NCBI GenBank assembly: GCA_964588665.1
Contig: CAZPQQ010000051.1
Span: 1 to 23,094 of the forward strand
Direction: 5' to 3'
Length of the DNA stretch: 23,094 nt
Source of the DNA: UBA2160 sp964588665
GTDB taxonomy: Bacteria > Chloroflexota > Dehalococcoidia > Lucifugimonadales > UBA1123
Below, piece by piece: positions 1-7,170 of the stretch (its first letter is position 1; every line of letters begins with the position of its first letter). The translations under genes and the position numbers were made by a program. Below the pieces are notes generated by a model, which worked only from the letters and a program-made list of their open reading frames with translations, was not told the origin of the DNA and did not search any database.

Positions 1-47
1 TCAAAGTCTCTATTAACAATCTGTCCCATTTGGGCTGACAGCCAACA

Positions 48-641
48 ATGCTCGTCCGCTCGCGTTTGGGCCAGGAGACTCAAATCGAGGCAGACGCAAA
101 GTCGATCATCGTCCCGTTGGACGGCTCGGCTGTGGCCGAACAAACCCTGGAACTAGCCGATTTCCTGGCCCGTATATCGTCGATTCCCGTGACCCTTCTG
201 CGTGCACTGCCGTCGTCTCTCGAGATTCAAGGCCAACTCGAGCACTACGCCGACCTTTCCGCCGGCGCGATCGAACCGGCCGACGCAGATGCACTGGGTT
301 ACCTCGACGGCATAAAACGCCGGATGGTCGAGAACGGGGTCTCCGATGTTCGGACGATTGTGGCCCACGGAGGCGCGGCCGAAACCATCCTGAGAGTAGC
401 CGAGGAGAACGACGAGTCTCTCGTCGTCATGATTTCCATGGGCGGACGGGTCTGGGCCGCTGGATTTTGGGCGGCATCGCCGACAAGGTCGTTCGCCACT
501 CGACCCGCCCCGTTTTCTTGGTCCACGCGAAGAACGGCGAGTAGTTCGTCGGGGCGGGCCTCGACGCTGGGCGCCCAGTATCTGGCGACCGACGCTCCCA
601 GGGACATGACAGGCCAATTCATGGACATCTTCGGCAGCTAG
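48..641 (+). CDS. Universal stress protein (UspA family), frameshifted
   Basis: Residues 19-130 read as a UspA domain: a first strand ending in VPLDGS, then alternating helices and strands up to LVVMISMGGR. The usual nucleotide-binding end of the fold (G-x-G-x9-G-[ST]) is missing in this frame. It appears one frame over, directly after base 450, reading LGRWILGGIADKVVRHSTRP and VFLVHAKNGE, and stops at 542-544. One extra G in the G-rich stretch 441-451 would restore a normal protein of about 165 residues. The open frame to 641 therefore carries about 60 out-of-frame residues. The ATG at 48 follows an in-frame stop at 36-38 and has no obvious ribosome binding site. USPs bind ATP or AMP in the cytoplasm and act in stress adaptation. 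Whether this is a true pseudogene or a sequence error cannot be told from one copy. Confidence 0.8.
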   Translation: MLVRSRLGQETQIEADAKSIIVPLDGSAVAEQTLELADFLARISSIPVTLLRALPSSLEIQGQLEHYADLSAGAIEPADADALGYLDGIKRRMVENGVSDVRTIVAHGGAAETILRVAEENDESLVVMISMGGRVWAAGFWAASPTRSFATRPAPFSWSTRRTASSSSGRASTLGAQYLATDAPRDMTGQFMDIFGS

Positions 642-727
642 GCGATACGAGGGCATCGGCGGAGCCGAACCGCGGTCGACGGTCATGCTGCCACTTGGCA
701 GTAAACAGCCAGGGCACGGGTGAGCTC

Positions 728-757
728 GGTTCGCCTGCGGCGAATCCGCCTTAGGCG
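728..757 (+). other. Tandem small hairpins after the USP gene
   Basis: TTCGCC-TGC-GGCGAA (730-744) and CGCC-TTA-GGCG (747-757) form two adjacent short hairpins between the convergent USP and Tag-like genes. There is no clear T-run, so a terminator role is only a possibility. The rest of the 642-797 interval shows nothing recognisable. Confidence 0.25.
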
Positions 758-797
758 TGATCTTTACGCCGAGCCCGCATCCAACTCCGCGGCGCGG

Positions 798-1265
798 TTA
801 GCGGCGGGTTTTCGCCTGCCTGGCTTCGGACCACTCGTCGTGAGGCGGCACTTCCTCGCCCACCGAGTATAGGAACATGTAGCAACCAGTCTCGCCCAAG
901 AACTTGAACTGCTTCTTGAGGTCCGCGACCGTCTCGTCGAAGCCGTTATGGGACCGCAGGTAGTCTGTGAAGCTCCCGTGCTCCTCGTCCAGGTCGATCA
1001 TCCGTTGAGCATTGCTGACGATGGCAGCCAATTTCCGGCGGTTTCGAATGACACGGGCGTCGTGCGCGAGGTCCTCTAGGTCAGCCTCCGACAATGTCGC
1101 GATTGCATGGATGTCGAAATCTCTCATCGCTTCTCGGATAGTTGGCCATTTCGCGTTCACGACACGCCACGACATGCCGGACTGGAAGACGGCCTTGCTC
1201 ATCACCTCCAGATAATCGCCCAGGCTCTTTGGCTCGATCTGTTCCGGCGCGGTCATCTCCGGCAT
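798..1265 (-). CDS. Divergent DNA-3-methyladenine glycosylase I (Tag-like)
   Basis: A 155-residue protein resembling the Tag family of base-excision repair glycosylases. Matching blocks are FQSGMSW (E. coli Tag: QQAGLSW), the RNRRKLAAIVSNA helix (Tag: RHRGKIQAIIGNA) and FKFLGETGCYMF (Tag: FKFVGTTICYSF). The start at 1265 is chosen because AGGAGGGGG lies about 7 bases upstream; an ATG 63 bases further up (1328) has no such site. The protein lacks the N-terminal Cys/His part of the Tag zinc site. The Glu preceding the QQAGLSW block in E. coli is an Ala here. It may be a glycosylase with altered chemistry or a binding-only relative. It is transcribed divergently from the metalloregulator gene at 1430. 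Confidence 0.7.
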   Translation of the reverse strand: MPEMTAPEQIEPKSLGDYLEVMSKAVFQSGMSWRVVNAKWPTIREAMRDFDIHAIATLSEADLEDLAHDARVIRNRRKLAAIVSNAQRMIDLDEEHGSFTDYLRSHNGFDETVADLKKQFKFLGETGCYMFLYSVGEEVPPHDEWSEARQAKTRR

Positions 1266-1403
1266 TGTGGTCCCCCTCCTCTGCTCATCCGCGACAACGA
1301 ATCTGGCATCGATCGGCAGGCGTGCCATCAGCCGCCAGCAATGTTGTCGTTGTCATGACTACGGATCCTCTTCTTGCTCGTCGGCTCCTTGCCGCGGTCG
1401 CCT

Positions 1404-1411
1404 GATATAAT
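1404..1411 (+). promoter_or_regulatory. Extended -10 promoter for the DtxR-type regulator
   Basis: The stretch TGATATAAT (1403-1411) is a perfect extended -10 element (TG-n-TATAAT). No good -35 is seen. Transcription would begin near 1418, leaving only about 12 bases before the ATG at 1430, so the mRNA is nearly leaderless. No ribosome binding site is visible, which fits. Confidence 0.6.
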
Positions 1412-1429
1412 CTTACCTGACTCCAAATA

Positions 1430-2155
1430 ATGACATCTTCACGCGCCAGCACCACTGAAATCGATCCATCGGCTCGCCTCTCGCGGGGCGCCGAGAACTA
1501 CCTTTTGTCGATCTATCGCCTGGCAGAGCAGGACCACAGGGTCACGGCCACCGTGCTCGCCGAGCAGTTGAAGATGGCCCCCGAAGACGAACGGGTGGGC
1601 ACGTCGCTGCCGTCCGTTGGCGGCATGATACGCCGAATGGTGCGCGAAGGTCTGGTCGAGACCACCAAAGACAAAGCGGTGCTTCTGACGCCAAGCGGTC
1701 GCCGGTCGGCGGAGATCATAGTGCGCCGGCACCGGCTGGCCGAACGGCTCGTCGTCGATCTTCTTGGCCTCGAGCTCCACCTGGCCCACATCGAAGCGCA
1801 CCGGTTGGAACACGCGATATCCGCCGCGTTGGAAGCGAAGATCGTAGCCGCTCTGAACAATCCCACCACGTGTCCCTTTGGCCACCCCATTCCAGGCAGC
1901 GGACACACACGAGACCGACGGTCATTGACGCTCGACCAGGCGCCTTCGGACGCGGCATTCGTAATCGACACCATCCCCGAAGACAATCAGACTCTCCTGC
2001 AATACATGGTCGAAAACGGCCTCGTCCCCGGTCGCTCGATCGTAGTCGTCGAAGCGGCAGTCGCCAGGGGGGTCGTAACGCTCGAATGCGAAGGGAATCC
2101 CGTCGTCTTCAGCTACGATGTCGCGTCGAAGATCTGGGCGTCGCCGAAACCGTAG
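1430..2155 (+). CDS. DtxR/MntR-family metal-dependent transcriptional regulator
   Basis: A 241-residue protein with the three-part layout of DtxR-like repressors: N-terminal winged helix-turn-helix (about 19-95), metal-binding and dimerisation domain (about 96-160), and a C-terminal SH3/FeoA-like domain (about 175-238). Metal ligand positions are readable by comparison with DtxR: H101, E105, H120, E127 and H128 are kept, and H124 stands where DtxR has Cys and MntR has Glu. The helix-turn-helix holds about nine extra residues (about 50-58) between the AEQL helix and the SLPSV recognition helix. Such proteins repress metal uptake genes when loaded with Fe(II) or Mn(II). No metal transporter gene lies in the window, so the target is unknown. 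Confidence 0.88.
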   Translation: MTSSRASTTEIDPSARLSRGAENYLLSIYRLAEQDHRVTATVLAEQLKMAPEDERVGTSLPSVGGMIRRMVREGLVETTKDKAVLLTPSGRRSAEIIVRRHRLAERLVVDLLGLELHLAHIEAHRLEHAISAALEAKIVAALNNPTTCPFGHPIPGSGHTRDRRSLTLDQAPSDAAFVIDTIPEDNQTLLQYMVENGLVPGRSIVVVEAAVARGVVTLECEGNPVVFSYDVASKIWASPKP

Positions 2156-2193
2156 AACTAGTTACTAGTCTCGGAAATTGCCGTTGGGATAAT

Positions 2194-2256
2194 CCGTTCG
2201 CCCTGAGCCTATCGAAGGGTCTGCGGCCGGTGGTTCGACAAGCTCACCACGAACGG
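2194..2256. repeat. Dispersed palindromic repeat (CCGTTCG...CGAACGG)
   Basis: An imperfect inverted repeat with arms of about 26 bases around a loop of about 11. Both arms start with CCGTTCG read inward and share TGAGC and TCGAA blocks. A 15-base half (CCGTTCGTGGTGAGC) recurs at 19020-19034. Elements of this sort are scattered in many high-GC genomes. It lies between convergent genes and contains the stop codon of the Nmad3-like gene. It could also act as a bidirectional terminator. Confidence 0.75.
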
Positions 2257-3083
2257 AATTGGTCAACGCCGAATATCGCAATCAAGCACCAGTTTCGCGA
2301 CGTCGCCGGCCAACCGTCCGAGTATCTCTCGATCCATTCCCACAGCGCGTCGGCCCGCTCTGCGCCGCTTCGCGCACCAGGGTCGATTACGCGCCGGCAG
2401 CTACGTGTGTAGGATCCGATCACTTGTAGGTCGGTCCGTCCCTCGTCCCACTTCCACGGCGAGCCGTCAGCGGATGTGAAGATCCGTGAGCACAGTTCGC
2501 GGGTGACCGGCACAGCGGTTCGAAACCGAGTCGAACGCTCGTCGCCCCGAAACACCCAGAACCCATCCCAATACGAATCGTCACTCCTGGCCCGCAAAAC
2601 ATGTGCATTCCTTCGGAACCGGGACAGCTCGTTCTCAGACCGTGTTGACGGCACGCCCCTGAACAACCAGTTCGTCTCGGCGATGTGCAGGAACCCGACG
2701 AGATAAAATCCGAAGCGGCCGTTCCCACCGTTCGCACCCCAGTCCTCCAATCGAGCCAGGAAGAACAGGAAGTCTCCGGGGCGCAACGCCTTCAATCCAG
2801 CCGCTCTCGGCGCGGTATCGCAGTTGTCGCCGTACGTAAATGTATCGAATTCAGGGTCGTTGTGGGTCGGCCAGTCCCACGCTCTTCGCGGGACATAGCG
2901 CAAAAGGTCTCGGGTCCCTTCGTAGTAAGAGCGCAGGTCGCGGTATCTCACGAGATGGTCGCCCTCAAGTCTGCGATCCTCCGGGATCGGCAGGAACTCG
3001 AAGGCGCCGTCGTTGAAGATCGGGCTCGTGAAGCGATGGCTCGCGTTCACCCCAACGTTCGCCAGGAAGATGCGGCCCATCAT
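2244..3083 (-). CDS. Nmad3-like protein (nucleotide modification associated)
   Basis: A 279-residue protein starting at an ATGATG pair that overlaps the queG stop (TGA within it), so translation is likely coupled. The N-terminus runs GVNASH, then SPIFNDGAFEFLPIPE, followed by a TYGDN block, and LRPGDFLFFLARLEDWG with GFYLVGFLHIAE. This pattern recalls the Pfam family Nmad3, predicted from comparative genomics to act on or recognise modified nucleotides. I assign it from memory of the pattern, without a profile search. The open frame continues upstream of 3083 inside queG, but that part is a shadow of queG. The final residues FRSW and the stop come from the dispersed repeat. No signal peptide or membrane segment is seen. 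Confidence 0.6.
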   Translation of the reverse strand: MMGRIFLANVGVNASHRFTSPIFNDGAFEFLPIPEDRRLEGDHLVRYRDLRSYYEGTRDLLRYVPRRAWDWPTHNDPEFDTFTYGDNCDTAPRAAGLKALRPGDFLFFLARLEDWGANGGNGRFGFYLVGFLHIAETNWLFRGVPSTRSENELSRFRRNAHVLRARSDDSYWDGFWVFRGDERSTRFRTAVPVTRELCSRIFTSADGSPWKWDEGRTDLQVIGSYTRSCRRVIDPGARSGAERADALWEWIERYSDGWPATSRNWCLIAIFGVDQFRSW

Positions 3084-4279
3084 GACTCGCCGTCCAACAG
3101 TTCCGCCAGAGACCGTTCGACCTCGAGATGAACCTCCGCCTCTTGATCGCTGTCCAATGCTCGACGCAACGCCCTCTCTGCGTCCTCGCCGCCGATGCGA
3201 CCCAGCGCCCACGCCGCGTGCCGCCTCACCAACGGCGCCGCCTGTTCGAGGGTCACGATCAAGGCAGGTGTCGCCGAGGGATCGCCGATGTTGCCCAACG
3301 CGACGCAGACGTTCCGCTGTAACCCGGACCGTTTGGCGCGCTTGACAGGGCTGTTGCGGAACTTCTCGCGAAACGACTCGTCGTCCAGCTCCAGCAGCGG
3401 CGTCAGCTCTGACGCCGCGAAACCTGATCGCCACGCGAACTCCGGCTGCCGGCCGAGACGCGCCTTGCGGTTGACTGGGCATACGTCTTGACACACGTCG
3501 CACCCGAAGACCCAGCTTCCGATCATCGGCCTCAGCTCTCTCGGTATCGGTCCTCGCAGCTCGATCGTCAGATATGAGATGCATTTGCCGTTGTCCACCG
3601 TGTACGGGGCGACGATGGCGCCGGTGGGGCAGTCCACGATGCAGCGAACGCACGCGCCGCACGTCTTTTTGAGCGCCGAGTCGGGATGCAGCTCGATGTC
3701 GGTAATCACCTGACACAGGAACACCCAGGAGCCGTGAGTAGGGGTGAGAATGTTGGTGTTCTTGCCGAACCAGCCCACGCCGGCGCGCTCGGCCGCGGCC
3801 CGATCGTTCATCGGCCCATCGTCGACGAACACCCTGGTCCGCACCGGGCGGCCGACCACGCTCGGAAGCCGGTCCACGAACGACTTCAGCCGCTTTTTGA
3901 TGACGGCGTGGTAGTCGTCGCCGCGAGCATAGCGCGCGATCCGACCGGTGAGTCCGACGCCCGACGCTGACGGACCATGATCGTCGTACGCCGGGTCCTC
4001 GCCGTTCTTCGTCTGGCTCGCCTCGCCGCCGTTGTAGCTGATCGCCATGGATATGACGGATCGGGCCTCCGGCAGCAGCTCTCGCGGTCGATTCATTCGC
4101 GCCACCCGCTCTTCGTTGTACCAGGTCAGGCCGTCCATCAGTCCGAGTCGGACGCGTTCAGTCGCGACGCGTTCGTCTCGCTCGAATCGCTCCGCGGTCG
4201 TAATCCCGACCAAGTCAAAGCCGAGATCTAGCGCGCACTGCTTGATTCTCAGTTCGACCGAAGGCTGTTCGTCTACCAA
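3080..4279 (-). CDS. queG: Epoxyqueuosine reductase QueG
   Basis: The enzyme reduces epoxyqueuosine to queuosine in the wobble position of tRNAs with GUN anticodons, using cobalamin and two 4Fe-4S clusters. Cluster ligands are visible as CGACVRCIVDCP (about 207-218) and CDVCQDVCP (about 260-268), with one more Cys in GKCIS. The FVDDGPMNDRAAAERAGVGWFGKN region (about 151-174) matches the active site block. HEAT-like repeats fill the C-terminus (about 323-390), as in full-length QueG. I choose the TTG at 4279 (399 residues): AGGAAGGG precedes it by 7-8 bases and an extended -10 lies at 4310-4318, which would place the further ATG at 4339 upstream of transcription. The Nmad3-like gene overlaps the stop. 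Confidence 0.93.
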   Translation of the reverse strand: MVDEQPSVELRIKQCALDLGFDLVGITTAERFERDERVATERVRLGLMDGLTWYNEERVARMNRPRELLPEARSVISMAISYNGGEASQTKNGEDPAYDDHGPSASGVGLTGRIARYARGDDYHAVIKKRLKSFVDRLPSVVGRPVRTRVFVDDGPMNDRAAAERAGVGWFGKNTNILTPTHGSWVFLCQVITDIELHPDSALKKTCGACVRCIVDCPTGAIVAPYTVDNGKCISYLTIELRGPIPRELRPMIGSWVFGCDVCQDVCPVNRKARLGRQPEFAWRSGFAASELTPLLELDDESFREKFRNSPVKRAKRSGLQRNVCVALGNIGDPSATPALIVTLEQAAPLVRRHAAWALGRIGGEDAERALRRALDSDQEAEVHLEVERSLAELLDGES

Positions 4280-4309
4280 AGCGATGCCCTTCCTTGAAGG
4301 GGTGTCCCG

Positions 4310-4318
4310 ATTATTGCA
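4310..4318 (-). promoter_or_regulatory. Extended -10 promoter for queG
   Basis: On the minus strand TGCAATAAT (4318 to 4310) fits TG-n-TATAAT in all but one base. Transcription would begin near 4303, giving a leader of about 24 bases to the TTG at 4279. No clear -35 is seen. Confidence 0.45.
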
Positions 4319-4377
4319 GCAAAGCATGTCATTTATCATGATGGCGCCGTTGACCGTTTCCGACGCGCCAACTAAGA

Positions 4378-4395
4378 TGGGAGGATATCATCCCA
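4378..4395. promoter_or_regulatory. Operator-like palindrome between queG and guaB3
   Basis: TGGGAGGATATCATCCCA is an 18-base palindrome with one mismatched pair, centred on GATATC. It lies about 60-75 bases upstream of the proposed queG promoter and about 90 bases upstream of the guaB3 promoter. It could be a binding site for a dimeric regulator. Nothing else in 4340-4485 is recognised. Confidence 0.35.
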
Positions 4396-4485
4396 AATGG
4401 GCCGTAAGGTTGGTCTCGATCCTACTTTCTGCTACGATCAATTACCATCCGGCGAAGATACGTTCTCACCCGTCAATTGTCCGCC

Positions 4486-4515
4486 TTGACCGCCAACGAA
4501 TCGTTTTGCTATAGT
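4486..4515 (+). promoter_or_regulatory. Sigma-70-type promoter for guaB3
   Basis: TTGACC (4486-4491), an 18-base spacer and TATAGT (4510-4515). Transcription would start near 4522, about 26 bases before the ATG at 4548. Confidence 0.7.
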
Positions 4516-4547
4516 CACCAAAATCTCATCAGTGGGGTGCAGTGTCG

Positions 4548-5693
4548 ATGGGGATTCCTCAGCTCAAGGAGCTACGCCGAGCGTACGGATTTGACGAAGT
4601 TGCGATCGTTCCCGGCTCGTTCACAATCAACCCGGAAATGATCAGCACGGACTTCTCGATCGACGGCATCACCCTGTCCACGCCGGTGCTGGGCGCCGCA
4701 ATGGATGCTGTCGCGTCGCCACGATTCGCCTCGACCGTGGACGAATTGGGCGGCATGGCGGTCATCAACATGGAGGGCGTCCAAACTCGCTACACCGATC
4801 CTGACGAGGTTCTCGCAGAGATTGTCGATACCCCTGCGGACCAGGTCACCGAACTGCTTCAGAAAGTTTACTCCGCCCCCATACAAGATGACTTGGTGGG
4901 CAAACGGGTCGAAGAGATACGAAACAGCGGCGCCAAGTGCGCCGTTTCCGTTACACCGGCCAGCACCAAGCGACTGGCGCCCATCGCCGCCGAGGCTGGG
5001 GCCGATATTATCGTCGTCCAGTCCACCGTGACGACCGCCAGGCACATCTCGCACAGCGCCAGGGGTCTGCGGTTTCCCGAGTTGCTCGAAATGGTCCCCG
5101 TCCCCGTGATAGTCGGCAACTGCGTGTCATACGATGTTGCGCTGGAGTTGATGGAAACCGGCATCCACGGAGTGCTGGTAGGCGTCGGTCCGGGCGCGGC
5201 ATGCACCACTCGGGACGTCACCGGCGTTGGAGTCCCACAGGTCACCGCCACCTTGGACTGCTCCGCCGCACGCGACGAGTACATGAACCGCAACGGGCGA
5301 TATGTGCCGATCATCACCGACGGCGGGATTCGCACCGGCGGCGACCTCTGCAAGGCATTCGCCAGCGGCGCGGACGCCGTGATGCTCGGGACTCCTCTGG
5401 CACAGGCCGAGGAAGCGCCTGGCGCCGGACACAACTGGGGCATGGCCAACCCGCACCCTGATCTGCCCAGAGGCACCCGTGTCAACGTTGGGGTCACAGC
5501 TTCACTCAAACAAATCCTGTTCGGTCCGACATCGAAGACCGACGGAACCCAGAACTTGATCGGCGCTCTGCGCATCTGCATGGGAATGATTGGGGCCTCG
5601 ACGATCAAAGACATGCACGAGGTCGCTGAACTGATCGTCGCTCCGGCGATCAAGACAGAAGGCAAGCACTACCAGCTAGGGATGCTGAACTAG
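4548..5693 (+). CDS. guaB3: GuaB3-type IMP dehydrogenase family protein
   Basis: A 381-residue TIM-barrel protein of the IMP dehydrogenase/GMP reductase family without the CBS domain pair of GuaB. The catalytic loop reads GVGPGAACTTRDVTGVGVPQ with Cys about 219, and the phosphate-binding part reads DGGIRTGGDLCKAFASGADAVMLGTPL. The N-terminus (RRAYGFDEVAIVPG) and the HWGMA-like NWGMANPHPDLPRGTRV segment match the GuaB3 group best known from actinobacteria. IMP dehydrogenase makes XMP from IMP with NAD; whether GuaB3 members do so here is not certain. The ATG at 4548 is preferred over a GTG at 4542 because GGGGTG sits 8 bases before it. It is a single-gene unit with its own promoter. Confidence 0.85.
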   Translation: MGIPQLKELRRAYGFDEVAIVPGSFTINPEMISTDFSIDGITLSTPVLGAAMDAVASPRFASTVDELGGMAVINMEGVQTRYTDPDEVLAEIVDTPADQVTELLQKVYSAPIQDDLVGKRVEEIRNSGAKCAVSVTPASTKRLAPIAAEAGADIIVVQSTVTTARHISHSARGLRFPELLEMVPVPVIVGNCVSYDVALELMETGIHGVLVGVGPGAACTTRDVTGVGVPQVTATLDCSAARDEYMNRNGRYVPIITDGGIRTGGDLCKAFASGADAVMLGTPLAQAEEAPGAGHNWGMANPHPDLPRGTRVNVGVTASLKQILFGPTSKTDGTQNLIGALRICMGMIGASTIKDMHEVAELIVAPAIKTEGKHYQLGMLN

Positions 5694-6000
5694 CGAGAAG
5701 GCTTCGTCCAAACGCTATTTGCCTAACATCCGTTTCAATGGGCTCTGCTTGCCGGAACCCCGGTGACGCCCGTTGCCGTTCCGGCGACTCCTGCTCCCGC
5801 TTTGCCTGGTTTCGTCGAGCTGTTCCGTGACCTTGGCCAACCTGGTCCAAGGAATAGTTTTGGACGCGAAGTTGAGCAAGCTGTTCCAACTCAGACGTGG
5901 TCTGCGATTCCTCCGCGCTTATGGTCTCAGTCTCAATCTGATCCAGATTTTGTTCCAATAAGCGATCCTCGAGGGCCTGGAGCCGCGCTGCGTATCCTCC
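5650..6000 (-). pseudogene. Out-of-frame continuation of the small coiled-coil protein
   Basis: From about 5990 downward the +1-shifted minus frame carries a charged, leucine-rich segment, including LQALEDRLLEQNLDQIETE and SELEQLAQLRVQN. It has no start codon of its own with a ribosome binding site (only a TTG at 6057). Codon third positions are more G/C-rich here than in the frame of the upstream small gene, which loses coding character after about 6000. It therefore looks like the C-terminal part of the gene starting at 6211, separated by one extra base. Its stop at 5650 would overlap the end of guaB3 by 44 bases on the opposite strand. Confidence 0.4.
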
Positions 6001-6211
6001 CAATATCCAACCGAGGTTCGATTGCCGAGCGGATCGGCGACGAAGCAGACTGCACAAACGCGTTCGTGAGATTCCTGACTTCCATCTCCAACACGTGAAT
6101 CCGAGTCAATGCCTCTCTGTACTGTCTCAGCAGGACCTCGTAAGCCAGATGAAGATTCTCGTCGCGGGGATTGCTTACAGCATCGACGTCGAAGTTGAAT
6201 TCCTCGGTCAT
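5933..6211 (-). CDS. Small hypothetical protein coupled to prmC
   Basis: A protein of 92 residues starting at the ATG at 6211, which overlaps the prmC stop (GTGATG holds TGA). The site GAGGAGG, inside the last prmC codons, lies about 6 bases before it. The first 55 residues look structured: an acidic start, then a long amphipathic helix with NLHLAYEVLLRQYREALTRI and HVLEMEVRNLTNAF. The last 25 residues are Gly/Pro/Ser-rich with poor third-position GC and look out of frame. No known family is recognised. A membrane segment or metal site is not seen. It is the third gene of prfA-prmC. Confidence 0.55.
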   Translation of the reverse strand: MTEEFNFDVDAVSNPRDENLHLAYEVLLRQYREALTRIHVLEMEVRNLTNAFVQSASSPIRSAIEPRLDIGRIRSAAPGPRGSLIGTKSGSD

Positions 6212-7155
6212 CACAAGCCTCCTCTTTGTATTTTGAGAACCCGGGAGTCGCCTGAAAGGTCCGAGATCGACCCTACAGCGGCATCTTCAAACAGCCTCGC
6301 CGCCACCCCCATCGCGCTATCGATCTGCTCCGGCATAAGCTCCACAAACATGGCGCCACCCGGCACAAGCCGGTCCGCCGCCTGTTTCAGGAGCCGCCTA
6401 CACACTTCAAGGCCGTCCTCCCCCCCATCCAACGCCACGCGCGGCTCCATTTTCACATCCGGAGGAAGGGCTTCCCAGTTTTCGGTGGGTATGTACGGAG
6501 GATTGGCCACGATCAATTCGAGAACCTCGGGAATCGGACCAAGCAGATCGCCCAGTCGAAGCTCCACCCGGTCGAGGACCGAGTGCGCGATCGCGTTTGC
6601 CGCCGCAACGTCGATGGGATCGGCGCTGATGTCCGTGGCGATTACGCGGATGTCCGGCGCCTTCGCGGCAATTGCTATGCCGACTGCCCCGCTCCCGGTG
6701 CATACATCTGCCACGGTTACCGGTGATTTCCCGCCGGTTCCGTATTCAGACCTCAAGGCCGCCTCCCTGTCCGAGAGGAATCCCAGCGCCAGGTCAACCA
6801 ACAATTCGGTCTCAGGCCTGGGAATCAATACGCGAGAGTCAACCTGAAAATCCATGCCGTAGAACTCGCGAGATCCAACGATGTACGCGAGCGGCTCACC
6901 TCTCAACCGGCGTTGAACGAACTCGTCCAGAGCCGTCGATTGCTCCGCGCCAATTGGTTCTTGAAGACTTGCGAAATACCGGACGCGATCCATACCGACG
7001 ACAAGCCTCACCAGCACTTCAGCCTCGATGGCGGCGTCAATGATCGCGCTCCGCTCCAGCATCGACCGGGTACGGGTGAATGCTTCCCGGATGACCGAAT
7101 TGGCGGACGGCGATTCAGTCCGCATGGTAATCGCTCGTCGGTGGGAGGAGAGCAT
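6211..7155 (-). CDS. prmC: Peptide chain release factor glutamine methyltransferase PrmC
   Basis: The enzyme methylates the Gln of the GGQ motif in release factors with S-adenosylmethionine. Seen: an N-terminal helical domain, GEPLAYIVGSREFYG (about 86-100), VLIPRPETE (about 109-117), the SAM-binding strand ADVCTGSGAVGIAIA (about 149-163) and the catalytic NPPY (218-221). It lies 15 bases after prfA, the usual pairing of enzyme and substrate. Of two possible starts, 7155 keeps the operon spacing, while the ATG at 7125 agrees better with the family N-terminus; neither has a strong ribosome binding site. Confidence 0.95.
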   Translation of the reverse strand: MLSSHRRAITMRTESPSANSVIREAFTRTRSMLERSAIIDAAIEAEVLVRLVVGMDRVRYFASLQEPIGAEQSTALDEFVQRRLRGEPLAYIVGSREFYGMDFQVDSRVLIPRPETELLVDLALGFLSDREAALRSEYGTGGKSPVTVADVCTGSGAVGIAIAAKAPDIRVIATDISADPIDVAAANAIAHSVLDRVELRLGDLLGPIPEVLELIVANPPYIPTENWEALPPDVKMEPRVALDGGEDGLEVCRRLLKQAADRLVPGGAMFVELMPEQIDSAMGVAARLFEDAAVGSISDLSGDSRVLKIQRGGL

Positions 7156-7170
7156 GTTCAGTCGGCGTCG

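Noticed and set aside
3084..3716. Upstream extension of the Nmad3-like open frame on the minus strand
   Set aside because: It lies wholly inside queG in another phase, is Arg-rich and has no family match; the ATGATG at 3083 is a better start.
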